Under the pieces are notes generated by a model. It did no database searches and was not told the origin of the DNA. It saw only the letters and a list, made by a program, of their open reading frames with translations. Made by a program: the position numbers and the translations under genes. A DNA stretch of 64,000 bases, taken from NCBI GenBank assembly GCA_046726375.1, contig JBKPAJ010000045.1, forward strand, positions 1-64,000, read 5' to 3'. This stretch comes from DASPWV01 sp046726375. GTDB taxonomy: Bacteria > Acidobacteriota > Vicinamibacteria > Vicinamibacterales > UBA2999. Below, piece after piece: positions 17,793 through 25,748 of the stretch (the stretch's first letter is position 1; each line of letters begins with the position of its first letter).

Positions 17793-18596
17793 TCAGGCGA
17801 TGTGCGTCCCGGCGCCGGTGAGGGCGCGTGTAATCGGCTCGCTCACGCGACCGTCGGCGAAGATCACTTTCCGCACCCCCTCGGCGATGGCCTCGACGGC
17901 GCCCATGACTTTCTTCTTCATGCGGCCCTCGGCCACTTCCATGAATCGAATGGCCTCCGACTTTGAAATCTCCGGAATCAACGTCGACTCATCGGGAAAG
18001 GCGCGCAGCAGGCCGGGTGTATCGGTCAGGATGACCAACGCGTCGGCTTTGAACGCACCTGCCACCATCGCCGCGGCGCGATCGCCGTCGACGTTGATGG
18101 CTTCCCCGGCGGTGGACGCACCGGGCGGCGTGAGCACAGGGAAGTAGCCGGCGTCGATCAACAACCGCAAGAGCGCGGTGTTGACGCGTTCGACCGTACC
18201 CGTCCAATCATCGCGAAGCACCATGCGCCGGCCATCGACGCGGATGCGCAGCGTGTCTTTGCGAGTACCTTCGAACAGACGGCCATCGAGGCCAGACAGG
18301 CCGACGGCGTTGATGCCTTTCTGTTGCAGTTTTTCGACCCACATCTTATTGAGCTGACCACAGTAGACCATCTCGAAGATTTCGAGTGTACGGCGATCGG
18401 TGCGGCGGCTCACATGGCCGCTCTCGCTGGTGACGAACTGCGCTGGATGACCGAGCGCTTCGGCCACCGCGTTGGTCGTTTGTGCACCGCCGTGAACGAG
18501 CAGCAGTTGGCCGCCCTGCGCCCGCAGCGCAGCCAGATCGGCCACAATCGCGTCGGTATCGAGAGAAGTTCCGCCGCCGACTTTTATGACGACCAT
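17793..18596 (-). CDS. lysZ: [LysW]-aminoadipate/[LysW]-glutamate kinase
   Basis: A 267-residue amino-acid kinase of the ArgB/LysZ fold. N-terminal VVIKVGGGTSLDTDAI, then LLLVHGGAQTTNAVAEALG and GLSGLDGRLFEG, and the ATP-site segment VILTDTPGLL...GRMKKKVMGAVEAIAEGV. It phosphorylates the carboxyl group of the LysW-bound substrate. ATG at 18596 begins the kinase core; the open frame upstream runs through a palindromic repeat and is not coding. Downstream of lysY across a 115-bp repeat-bearing gap, and directly before lysJ. Confidence 0.9.
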   Translation of the reverse strand: MVVIKVGGGTSLDTDAIVADLAALRAQGGQLLLVHGGAQTTNAVAEALGHPAQFVTSESGHVSRRTDRRTLEIFEMVYCGQLNKMWVEKLQQKGINAVGLSGLDGRLFEGTRKDTLRIRVDGRRMVLRDDWTGTVERVNTALLRLLIDAGYFPVLTPPGASTAGEAINVDGDRAAAMVAGAFKADALVILTDTPGLLRAFPDESTLIPEISKSEAIRFMEVAEGRMKKKVMGAVEAIAEGVRKVIFADGRVSEPITRALTGAGTHIA

Positions 18597-18604
18597 GTCT
18601 GTTG

Positions 18605-18707
18605 GCGGACCTAAGGGTCCGCGGCTCCTTACCTTGATACATGTCGCGGCGGACGTGAAAAGGCCCGCGCCAACCCACCCTGATCCATGTAGCGGCGGAG
18701 TTCCGCC
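18605..18707. repeat. REP-like repeats between lysY and lysZ
   Basis: A 23-bp unit occurs twice, at 18631-18653 and 18677-18699, with three mismatches (core CATGT.GCGGCGGA). It is flanked by two hairpins: GCGGACC-TAAG-GGTCCGC at 18605-18622 and GGCGG-AGTT-CCGCC at 18694-18707. This looks like a REP doublet inserted within the operon; it could attenuate transcription or set relative expression of lysZ-J-K. Confidence 0.65.
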
Positions 18708-18711
18708 ATCC

Positions 18712-19767
18712 TTAAATCGGGTGCAGTCCGGGGAATTGCAATCCCACGGTCTCATCCCACCCCATCATCACGTTGAGGCACTGCACCGCTGTCCCAGCCG
18801 CGCCTTTCATCAGGTTGTCGATCGCACACATCGCGACCACACGGCCCGAAGAGGCGTCGAACTCGAACCCGACGTCGGCGTAGTTGCTGCCGGACAGAAT
18901 CTTCGGCTCCGGGTAGCGATAAAGTCCCGCGCGCTCCTTCACGATGCGCACGAACGGCTCTTGCCCATACGCCTCGCGGTAGGCCTTCCACAGATCTTTC
19001 TCAGCGACATCACGATTGACGAAAACGTGAGCAGTGGCAAGAACACCACGCACGTTATCGATGGCCGTCGCGCTGAGATGCACGTCGGTTTCAATTCCTC
19101 GCAGCCGCAACGCTTGCAACACTTCGGCGGTGTGGCGGTGGCCTGTTGGCGCAAAACTGCGCATCACACCGGCGCGCTCGGGATGATGCGAGGCATCGCT
19201 CGACGTCGCACCCGCCTCGCTGCTCCCGACTTTCACCTCGCACACGATGCCACGCTGCGGATTGATCAGCCCGGCGACCGCCAGCGGCCACACAGCGAGG
19301 GTTGTCGCCGTGGCGTTGCAGCCAACGCCGCTGACGAACCTTGCCGCCGCAATTTCCGCACGAAGCAGCTCAGGCAGGCCGTACACAAAGCGTTCAAGCC
19401 ACGACGGACTCGCGTGCGGCTTGCCATACCAGCGTACGTAGTCCTGGTCGCGTCGAAGTCGAAAATCGGCGCTCAGATCGACGATGCGCTGCGTCAGCGC
19501 CGCAAATTCGTCGATGCGTGACATCGCACTGCCATGCGGCAGACACAAAAACACGACGTCCGCGTGCTCGAGCGCATCAGCTCGAACGAATTTGAGGGTT
19601 GTTCGGCGTCTGAGATTCGGATGCGTGAAGTAAACGAACTGCCCGTCGAGGCGTTCGCTCGTGACCTGCTTGACGTCGATATTGCGATGATCGAGCAGAA
19701 GCCGCAGCAGCTCGCCGCCCGTGTATCCAGATCCGCCGACGATGGCGGCAGTAAGGCGCTCGGCCAT
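18712..19767 (-). CDS. lysY: [LysW]-aminoadipyl/glutamyl-phosphate reductase (ArgC/LysY family)
   Basis: A 351-residue NADPH-dependent semialdehyde dehydrogenase. N-terminal nucleotide site AAIVGGSGYTGGELLRLL; LCLPHGSAM; VDLSADFRLR; VYGLPEL; catalytic Cys in VSGVGCNATAT; and HRHTAEVLQ. The sequence family covers ArgC and LysY; the LysW context favours LysY or a dual enzyme. The start lies 134 bases downstream of the lysX stop, with dispersed element copy B between them. Confidence 0.9.
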   Translation of the reverse strand: MAERLTAAIVGGSGYTGGELLRLLLDHRNIDVKQVTSERLDGQFVYFTHPNLRRRTTLKFVRADALEHADVVFLCLPHGSAMSRIDEFAALTQRIVDLSADFRLRRDQDYVRWYGKPHASPSWLERFVYGLPELLRAEIAAARFVSGVGCNATATTLAVWPLAVAGLINPQRGIVCEVKVGSSEAGATSSDASHHPERAGVMRSFAPTGHRHTAEVLQALRLRGIETDVHLSATAIDNVRGVLATAHVFVNRDVAEKDLWKAYREAYGQEPFVRIVKERAGLYRYPEPKILSGSNYADVGFEFDASSGRVVAMCAIDNLMKGAAGTAVQCLNVMMGWDETVGLQFPGLHPI

Positions 19768-19773
19768 CCGCTC

Positions 19774-19904
19774 CTAACCTCGGAGCTCGCTTGAGGTGGT
19801 GGCGCCAACCGCGCGAGAAACGCTCGGACAGTGCTCCTTGTGACCCATATCGCCGTATTGCCTCGATGCTGCGCTTGTCCACTCAAGTGAATTGAGGGGC
19901 TTAG
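19774..19904. mobile_element. MITE-like dispersed element, copy B
   Basis: Ends CTAACCTCGGAGCTCGCTTGAG and, inverted at the other side, CTAAGCCCCTCAATTCACTTG, give this copy the best terminal inverted repeat. It fills the gap between lysX and lysY, and the TAA stop of lysX (19901-19903) lies inside its terminal repeat. Internal GCGCCAAC at 19802 is shared with the other copies. An insertion inside an operon without destroying it is typical of small non-autonomous elements. Confidence 0.62.
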
Positions 19905-20860
19905 ACCGACGCGCCTTCCGCGAGCGAGATCGCCGTGACATGCGGGGCCGTTCCGGGAGGCCAACCGTTGGCCGCGTTCCAGCCGTCCTTCGCGACCGCC
20001 AGGCAGAAATCGACCATCCGCTCCGGGATGTTGACGTTGGTCGGCGCGATGCTGTTGCGAAACTCCATGGTGTAGTTGACTTCGTTGACCAGAAGACCAC
20101 GATCGGGATCTTCAAAGAGATCCAGCGCCACCATGCCTCCGCCGACTGCTCTCGCCGCGCGCGTGCAGATGTCAGCGAGCTCCGGCGTGATTGGACAGTT
20201 GCTGGACGTGCCGCCCCGCGCCGTGTTGGTGATCCAGCTGGGGGAGGTGCGATAGATCGCACAGATCGTCTCTGGGCCGACCTGAAATGCGCGAATATCG
20301 CGGCCGGGCTTCTTTACGTACTCCTGGATGTAGAAGATGCTGTGGTGATAGCTGCCGAGCGTTTCTTTGTGCTCGAGAATCGCTTCAGCCGCGTCGCGAT
20401 CGTTCACCTTGCTCAACAACCGTCCCCACGAACCGACTGTCGGTTTGAGCACCGCTGGATATCCGAGCTGTTCGATCGCTTCCAGCGCGCTCTCGGGCGT
20501 GTAAGCGATGAGCGCCTTCGGCTGCGGCACGCCTGCCGCAGCGAGTGCACTGGTGGTCATCAGCTTGTTGCCGCAAATATCCGCCACCAGCGCGGTGTTG
20601 ACGGTGCGCACGCCTTGATCGTTCAGAATCTTGAGGCTGTACAGCGCGCGGCTGTGGTTGATGCAGCGTTCGATGATGACGTCGTAGTCGCGATAACGAT
20701 GATTGACGACGTCGGTGATGTCGAAGATTAGTTTCTGGTCGTCGAGGAGATCGAGCGTGACACCACGGCGATCGAACGCTTCGAAAAGGAGCTTCTCTTC
20801 GACGCGAACGCGACTGTACAGGACACCGACCCGCAGCGTGCCGGAGTGGCCGTTATTCAC
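19901..20860 (-). CDS. lysX: alpha-aminoadipate (or glutamate)-LysW ligase, RimK-like ATP-grasp
   Basis: A 319-residue ATP-grasp ligase that joins the substrate amino group to the C-terminal Glu of LysW. Seen: RVGVLYSRVRVEEKLLFEA at the N-terminus, CGNKLMTTSALAAAGVPQPK, VLKPTVGSWGRLLSKV with the ATP-binding Lys, YIQEYVKKPGRDIRAFQVG, and the metal-binding NEVNYTMEFRNS. GTG start overlapping the end of lysW by eight bases. Whether it acts on aminoadipate (lysine) or glutamate (arginine), or both, cannot be settled from sequence reading. Confidence 0.92.
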   Translation of the reverse strand: MNNGHSGTLRVGVLYSRVRVEEKLLFEAFDRRGVTLDLLDDQKLIFDITDVVNHRYRDYDVIIERCINHSRALYSLKILNDQGVRTVNTALVADICGNKLMTTSALAAAGVPQPKALIAYTPESALEAIEQLGYPAVLKPTVGSWGRLLSKVNDRDAAEAILEHKETLGSYHHSIFYIQEYVKKPGRDIRAFQVGPETICAIYRTSPSWITNTARGGTSSNCPITPELADICTRAARAVGGGMVALDLFEDPDRGLLVNEVNYTMEFRNSIAPTNVNIPERMVDFCLAVAKDGWNAANGWPPGTAPHVTAISLAEGASV

Positions 20861-21038
20861 CCCAGTCCTCTTCCTCCTGTGGAGCCAGCGCCAGGGTCAA
20901 GGGCTCGATGGCGACAACTTCGAGTTCTGCGCCGCAGCCGGAACACTGCGTGATCTCGTGTTGCATGACGTTGGTAAGCGTCACTTCGGCAAAGCACTCC
21001 GGGCATTGAGCCTGCCCGCTGGCGGTCTGAACGGCCAT
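20853..21038 (-). CDS. lysW: amino-group carrier protein LysW
   Basis: A 61-residue acidic carrier with a zinc ribbon: CPEC at 12-15 and CSGC at 32-35, then an acidic tail ending in EEDWGE. The C-terminal EDWGE is the diagnostic motif whose final Glu is modified by LysX; the acidic surface presents the substrate to LysZ, LysY, LysJ and LysK. First gene of the minus-strand operon LysW-X-Y-Z-J-K. Confidence 0.95.
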   Translation of the reverse strand: MAVQTASGQAQCPECFAEVTLTNVMQHEITQCSGCGAELEVVAIEPLTLALAPQEEEDWGE

Positions 21039-21088
21039 TTCAACTCCTGCGCGATCGTGTGAGGTGAAGATTTTATACGAGCGCGTCA

Positions 21089-21121
21089 GCGACCTCCGTC
21101 CCTGCTAACGACGGAGGTCGC
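21089..21121. terminator. perfect 12-bp hairpin upstream of lysW
   Basis: GCGACCTCCGTC pairs perfectly with GACGGAGGTCGC around a nine-base loop. A third copy of the arm (GACGGAGGTC) follows at 21129-21138, reaching the stop codon of the upstream VOC gene, and could compete for pairing. Transcription from the VOC gene toward lysW passes through it, so it may terminate that transcript or act as an attenuator for the lysine operon. No T-tract on either side. Confidence 0.55.
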
Positions 21122-21137
21122 GAATGGTGACGGAGGT

Positions 21138-21737
21138 CTACTCGTTCTTCGTCTGGTTGCTGATCTGAAGGTCCCAGCCATCCGGATCGAACACGTGGTA
21201 GCTCTTGAAGTTGTCGCCCACCATGTCGGGCCGCGGGTTGAGGCCGCGCCGTTCGAGCTCCGCTTTCACTTTGTCGGTGTCCCACGGCTGCACACCGAAC
21301 GAGATGTGGTTGATGACACCGGTGAGCGGTGGACGCGGGCGGCCGGATTGGCCAGCTGCCGGCGCTGCAGCTGGTGCGCCTTGAGCGGAGGGCGCCGCCG
21401 CCTCCTGTCCATCCCGTTGCGGGCGGTTGCGAATGATGATCTGTCCGACGTTCCCGATGTCGAGCGTCGCCTGCGTCTTGCCGTTGTCGTTGCGGATTTC
21501 CCATCCCATCAAACTCGAATAGAACGCGGCACTCTTTTTATAGTCCGTCACTTGATAAGAGATGTGGTCCAACCACACGGTTTTCCACGGCGCCTTATCC
21601 ACGGGCGCCGACTGAGCGCCCAGTGTCGTGGCCGTCGGCGCCGCCATCGCCGCCATCGCCAGACTTTGAATCAGCTGTCGGCGCGTCATCCTGCCGTCTT
21701 CAAATTCCTTGAGCAACCTGGCGATTTCGGTTTCCAT
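21138..21737 (-). CDS. VOC family protein with Tat-like signal
   Basis: A 199-residue glyoxalase/bleomycin-resistance/dioxygenase-fold protein. Residues 17-45 resemble a twin-arginine signal (MTRRQLIQSLAMAAMAAP) set behind a 16-residue cytoplasmic-looking extension. Two VOC half-modules follow: VWLDHISYQVTDYKKSAAFYSSLMGWEI and VINHISFGVQPWDTDKVKAELERRG, ending with YHVFDPDGWDLQI. They are separated by an Ala/Pro/Gln-rich linker. ATG at 21737 is behind AAGGAGG. Enzymatic role unknown. Confidence 0.8.
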   Translation of the reverse strand: METEIARLLKEFEDGRMTRRQLIQSLAMAAMAAPTATTLGAQSAPVDKAPWKTVWLDHISYQVTDYKKSAAFYSSLMGWEIRNDNGKTQATLDIGNVGQIIIRNRPQRDGQEAAAPSAQGAPAAAPAAGQSGRPRPPLTGVINHISFGVQPWDTDKVKAELERRGLNPRPDMVGDNFKSYHVFDPDGWDLQISNQTKNE

Positions 21738-21895
21738 GTCGGCCTCCTTGAACGGGCGAAATATACCGTGAATTCGCGCCGACGAGCTGCTAGCTCGGCT
21801 ATCGCCCGGAACCAATTGCTGTTAGTGACGGGCCGGTGCCGCGCCATAATGGTGCCTTGCGGCGTGGGTCGGGCGATTCGACCGAAGGAGAGTTC

Positions 21896-22102
21896 ATGGC
21901 ATCGACGCAGGGCACGATCAAGCGATTGATTAGCGACAAGGGGTTTGGGTTCGTGGCCGCGCAGGATGGAAGCGAATACTTCTTTCATCAGTCGGCATGT
22001 GTGGATACCAGATTCGATCAGTTGCGCGAAGGACAGGCAGTCACATTTGACAAAGGCCAGGGACCGAAAGGACCCCGGGCAGAAAACGTGCGTCCAGTGT
22101 AG
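21896..22102 (+). CDS. cold-shock domain protein
   Basis: A 68-residue CspA-type nucleic-acid-binding protein. RNP1 is KGFGFV and RNP2 is EYFFHQS; it ends GPKGPRAENVRPV as in many CspA homologues. ATG at 21896 is preceded by AAGGAG at 21885-21890. Single-stranded RNA/DNA chaperone in the cytoplasm. Confidence 0.95.
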   Translation: MASTQGTIKRLISDKGFGFVAAQDGSEYFFHQSACVDTRFDQLREGQAVTFDKGQGPKGPRAENVRPV

Positions 22103-22186
22103 GGCGATCAGGGAGTTTCGACGGGAAGATCTCCGAGATCGAGGAGCGATTGACAGAGAGATCAGGAGGATCAGGGAGAAGAATTA

Positions 22187-22360
22187 TCTCCCCGATCTCC
22201 CAAACTCCCTGTTAAGGTTCTCCCCGATCTCCCAAACTCCCTGTTAAGGTTCTCCCCGATCTCCCAAACTCCCTGTTAAGGTTCTCCCGATCTCCCCAAT
22301 CTCTCGTTAAGGTTCTTCCCCGATCTCCCCAATCTCCCCGTTGAGGTTCTCCCGATCTCT
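22187..22360. repeat. 32-bp tandem repeat array
   Basis: Three identical 32-bp units (22187-22218, 22219-22250, 22251-22282) are followed by two diverged units (22283-22313, 22314-22347) and a partial one that reaches the methyltransferase stop codon at 22361. Each unit contains CCCCGATCTCCCAAACTCCC and GTTAAGG. The stretch 22109-22180 carries degenerate reverse-complement words (CAGGGAGTTT, GAGATCG), so the whole gap between the convergent cold-shock and methyltransferase genes could fold back on itself. There are no unique spacers, so it is not a CRISPR array. Confidence 0.85.
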
Positions 22361-23173
22361 CTACTTGCGCGTCGCCGTGAACGCGCCGTTCGTTCCACCC
22401 TTCACGGTTCCTTTGATGCTTTTGCCATCGACGCGGCCCGTGTAGCTCACGCCACCGGCCGAGAACGTGATTTCGTCGCCGCGCAGGCGACCGCTGACCG
22501 GCGTCGAACCAAGCATGCCCGACACCATCTGGAACTCCTGCTTTAGCGTGAGCGGATTCGAGCCGAGTTGCCACGTCCCCTCGACCTTCGCGGGCACGAT
22601 CCACAGCAGCGCCGTACACCAGTTGGTGCAATCTCCGGAGATCTCCTGCTTGTCGTCCGCTTCCCAATCCTCCATCGTGAACGAGTTCGACACAATGCGC
22701 GTGCCCGGCTTGAGCTCGAGCAGCTTGGGCCGGAGTTTCATATTGATCGAGGGCAACAGGAACATGGTGATCACCTGCGCCTTCGACAGATCGGTCTCGA
22801 AGAGATCGGCTTTCTCGAACGTGGCGCGGGCACTCACGCCTGCAGCCGCGGCATTCTTCACCGACAACTCCACCATGTCGGGGTTGTACTCGATGCCGTG
22901 CGCGCGCGCGCCGCGCTTCGCCGCCGTAATCACCGTGCGGCCATCACCCGATCCGAGATCGATCACATAGTCCTGCGGCGTCACCTTGGCCATGTCGAGC
23001 ATCTTGTCGACGAGCGCCTGCGACGTCGGCACCCACACGACGTCCTTGCCCGCTTGACCCACCTGCGGCTCGAACGGTTTTTGAGGGGCGGGCTGCTGCG
23101 CGCGCCCCGCCGTAGCGGCCAACGCAATCGCCGCAATCAATGCAAACAAACGAAAGACGTGCCGTGCTGTCAT
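22361..23173 (-). CDS. exported class I SAM-dependent methyltransferase-like protein
   Basis: A 270-residue protein with a clear signal peptide (hydrophobic 8-24, ending GRAQQ). Then a Rossmann methyltransferase domain with motif I VIDLGSGDGRTVITAA (residues ~70-84), HGIEYNPDMVELS and FLLPSINMKLRPKLLELKPG. The last ~75 residues form a separate beta-rich domain (GTWQLGSNPLTLKQEFQM... VSYTGRVDGKSIKGT). A SAM enzyme outside the cytoplasm is odd because SAM is not expected there; it may be anchored facing inward or use the fold for another ligand. No neighbour explains it. Confidence 0.8.
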   Translation of the reverse strand: MTARHVFRLFALIAAIALAATAGRAQQPAPQKPFEPQVGQAGKDVVWVPTSQALVDKMLDMAKVTPQDYVIDLGSGDGRTVITAAKRGARAHGIEYNPDMVELSVKNAAAAGVSARATFEKADLFETDLSKAQVITMFLLPSINMKLRPKLLELKPGTRIVSNSFTMEDWEADDKQEISGDCTNWCTALLWIVPAKVEGTWQLGSNPLTLKQEFQMVSGMLGSTPVSGRLRGDEITFSAGGVSYTGRVDGKSIKGTVKGGTNGAFTATRK

Positions 23174-23248
23174 CGATAGCCTCTTTCAAATAGACCGGGT
23201 AGCTGGTGACCCGCGTCGCGACTGGCGATTATACGGCTGGAATGGAAC

Positions 23249-24088
23249 ATGCAACCCGAGCGTTTCGGTATGTCTCACGAGCTGGCTGGTTCGCCTGTCG
23301 CACAAGAGCTGCGGCCATGGGTCGCGCGCGCGGTGCGAGGGGGATACGTCGCCAAAGGTCTCATCTATTTACTGATTGGGGCACTTGCGCTGCGTCTGGC
23401 CGCAGGATTGAAAGGCGGCCGGTTGATGGATCCCGGCGGCGCATTGGTGATGTTGATGCGCCAGCCATTCGGTCAGATCATCGTCGCGATCTTGGGGATC
23501 GCGATCCTCGCGTACTCCGCATGGCAATTTGTCGCTGCTATCTGGGACACCCGCCGCAAAGGCCGCGGGTGGAAGGGCTGGATGGGTCGTGCGTTGACAA
23601 CGATCAAAGGCGCGGCGTACGGAGCCGTGGGCTGGCAGGCGCTGCGCCTGGTGATGGGCATGCGTTCGACATCGACCCGCCCCAGCGCGGTGGCCGCCGA
23701 TGTGCTGACCGTCCCGCTCGGAGATATCTTTCTTTTTCTGGTCGGCGCGGGCGTGGCAGTGTACGGGGCCTTCGAGCTCCGGGACGCCGTGGGTTCGAGA
23801 TTTGGTGACGATTTCGACGAACACCGATTCCGGCGCGAAACCGGATCATGGGCGGTGGCGATCGGCTGCTTCGGCAACGCGGCCCGTGCGGTGCTTCTGA
23901 TGACGATCGGCGTGGCGCTGATCACAGCCGCAGTGCAGCGCGAACCGGGCGAAGCCGGCGGCGTCGCGCACGCTCTCGCAACGCTCTTCTCGCAACGATA
24001 CGGAATCGTGCTCGCAGGAGCAGTGGCGGCTGGCCTGACGTGTTTTGGACTCTTTCAATTCATGCACGCACGCTACGCGCGGCTGTGA
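23249..24088 (+). CDS. DUF1206 domain membrane protein
   Basis: A 279-residue membrane protein with six predicted helices arranged as three repeats of a two-helix unit, each beginning near a conserved Gly/Ala-Lys-Gly or Gly-Ala-Ala-Tyr motif (RGGYVAKGLIYLLIGAL; IKGAAYGAVGWQALRL; GCFGNAARAVLLMTIG). This is the DUF1206 pattern; function unknown. An internal ATG at 23270 is an equally possible start. Divergent from the exported methyltransferase. Confidence 0.82.
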   Translation: MQPERFGMSHELAGSPVAQELRPWVARAVRGGYVAKGLIYLLIGALALRLAAGLKGGRLMDPGGALVMLMRQPFGQIIVAILGIAILAYSAWQFVAAIWDTRRKGRGWKGWMGRALTTIKGAAYGAVGWQALRLVMGMRSTSTRPSAVAADVLTVPLGDIFLFLVGAGVAVYGAFELRDAVGSRFGDDFDEHRFRRETGSWAVAIGCFGNAARAVLLMTIGVALITAAVQREPGEAGGVAHALATLFSQRYGIVLAGAVAAGLTCFGLFQFMHARYARL

Positions 24089-24122
24089 GCGGCGGCCTTA
24101 CACGCTCGAGGTCTGTGGCGGC

Positions 24123-24623
24123 TTATTCGTGCCGGCATCTGCGGCTCGTCCCAGCCGCCGCGGCAGGCCCCGCGTTTTCAAGACCAGCGGCCACCGTGGC
24201 GGCCACGGCGTCGGCGGTGATCGGCTTCGATCGATACGCGTCGAAGCCGGCCTCGAGCGCACGCCCTTGGCTTTCAGCTGTGGCGTAAGCCGTGACGGCA
24301 ACGGCGCCGATTCGCCCGATTGCGCCATCGAGCGCACGGATGCGACGCATCAACGCGTATCCATCTTCGCCAGGCAGCCCGATGTCGGCGACCAGCACAT
24401 CCGGACGACGCCGCGCGTCGCCCACAATTATGGCAAGCGCGTCCTGTGCGGTAGAAACGGCGATCACCTCCGCGCCGTCACGCATCAGCACCGTCTGGAG
24501 CAAGTCACGCCAATCGCCGTCATCGTCCACAATCATCACGCGACGTGGACCGAGCGAGACGCGCGGCGTCTCGACTTTGACATCGTCAGCGGCGGCCTCG
24601 GTGACGACCGACGGAAAGCTCAC
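24123..24623 (-). pseudogene. response-regulator receiver domain, probable remnant of a hybrid histidine kinase
   Basis: A 166-residue frame with a complete CheY-like receiver: acidic pair Asp33-Asp34 in IVDDDGDW, phospho-acceptor Asp80 in VADIGLPGEDG, Thr111 in AVTAYA, Lys133 in SKP. Before it, in frame, the DNA reads LFTVSFPSV, which is how the last strand of a histidine-kinase ATPase domain commonly ends; the frame is then cut by the stop codon of the upstream aldolase-like gene. This suggests the kinase part was deleted, leaving the receiver tail. It could still be expressed from the GTG at 24623, 12 bases after the upstream stop, as a single-domain regulator. Confidence 0.6.
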
Positions 24624-24635
24624 AGTAAAGAGGAT

Positions 24636-25658
24636 TTATCGGCTGGTGTCTGTCCGATTGGCGACACGACGCCCGATTTCAATGGCTTTGAAGCCTGGTT
24701 CACCCCAATTCATCACAAAGACGCCGAAGCCTTGCTTCATCCGCATTTCGATGTCGTCGGGTGTTGCGGGATAGCCACACGCTAGCTTGAACTCCTTGCA
24801 CGCCGAGAGCACTTGCTGAATCGCGGCTTCCCACGCCGCTTGATCGACCTGCCGCTGACCGTTGGCGTCGGTCGTGGAGAACACCCCGCGCAGCGTGCCC
24901 GCGCCGGGCCACAGCACGCCGATGCCCTTCACGGCGGCGATCTCGCGCACATGCGCGAGACCCTCCTTGCTCTCGACAATGGTCCAGTTCACGAGTTCGC
25001 CTTCGGGGTTGAGCGGCCAGAGATCGGCCTGGCGGCGATAATCTGCTTCGGACATCCCCCAAAACGCGGGCGCCGACCCGACGTCTTCCGAACGCATGCC
25101 GCCCTTCGACTTGAAGCGCATCGCCGCGAGCCCTTGTTTGACCTCGGCGGCGCTCTCGACTTTCACGAACATGATGCCGCTCACGCCGAGATTGAGCTGC
25201 TTGCCGATGCCCTCCGCCGCCTTCGCAGGATCGGTTGCGATCTCCTGTGTCTTCACGACCAGCGGATGCGTCAGTCGCAGCAACGGTGATGTGCGCAGCG
25301 CGCCGGCTTGCTGCATGCCTTTCACGAAGTCCGCGTAGGCCGGAAGGGCGCGATCGACGCCGCCCTCCATGCTGCCGTCGAAGATGAAGTCGGCCGATTT
25401 GTAAGCGACCGCGTCGGTGGCGAGTTCGAGTGGCGTCTTCTGTGGCGGCGCTGGTGTGCTTGGTGCGCTCGCCGCCGCTCCGCCGGGTCCGCGTCCGCCG
25501 GATCGTCGATTGCTGGGAGCATACAGGCCGAAGACCGGCTTGTTCTGTTCGAGCAGATCGATCATCGAATTCAGGTGCGGCTTGCGCGACTGCGCGTCGA
25601 GAGTCAAATACCCGCCGACCAACACACCTGCCATGACGACAAATTTCAAATGACGCAT
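24636..25658 (-). CDS. exported HpcH/HpaI aldolase/citrate lyase-like protein
   Basis: A 340-residue TIM-barrel protein of the HpcH/HpaI aldolase family, which cleaves or forms C-C bonds of 2-oxo acids with a divalent metal. The N-terminus is a signal peptide (MRHLKFVVMAGVLVGGYLTLDAQ). A low-complexity Ser/Gly/Pro segment follows (about 50-75). Later motifs include GIMFVKVESAAEVKQGL, NWTIVESKEGLAHVREIAAVKGIGVLWPGAG and a Pro/Asp/Met stretch FGVFVMNWGEPG. ATG at 25658 is behind AAGGAGG. Export is unusual for this family; similar exported copies seem common in this lineage's style of genes, but the substrate is unknown. Confidence 0.75.
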   Translation of the reverse strand: MRHLKFVVMAGVLVGGYLTLDAQSRKPHLNSMIDLLEQNKPVFGLYAPSNRRSGGRGPGGAAASAPSTPAPPQKTPLELATDAVAYKSADFIFDGSMEGGVDRALPAYADFVKGMQQAGALRTSPLLRLTHPLVVKTQEIATDPAKAAEGIGKQLNLGVSGIMFVKVESAAEVKQGLAAMRFKSKGGMRSEDVGSAPAFWGMSEADYRRQADLWPLNPEGELVNWTIVESKEGLAHVREIAAVKGIGVLWPGAGTLRGVFSTTDANGQRQVDQAAWEAAIQQVLSACKEFKLACGYPATPDDIEMRMKQGFGVFVMNWGEPGFKAIEIGRRVANRTDTSR

Positions 25659-25748
25659 AGGGCCTCCTTGCGCGAGCGAAACGCAGAGTATATCCGCTGT
25701 ACGCAGCTCAGGCGGCACCGCGACTGGCGAATGCCGCCTGATTAACAA

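Noticed and set aside
16599..18596. Arginine biosynthesis argD-argB
   Set aside because: Adjacent LysW with the EDWGE tail, LysX and LysK make carrier-protein chemistry more likely than free acetyl-ornithine intermediates, though ornithine as product remains possible.
22187..22360. Possible CRISPR array
   Set aside because: Units are directly adjacent with no unique spacers, and no cas gene is present.
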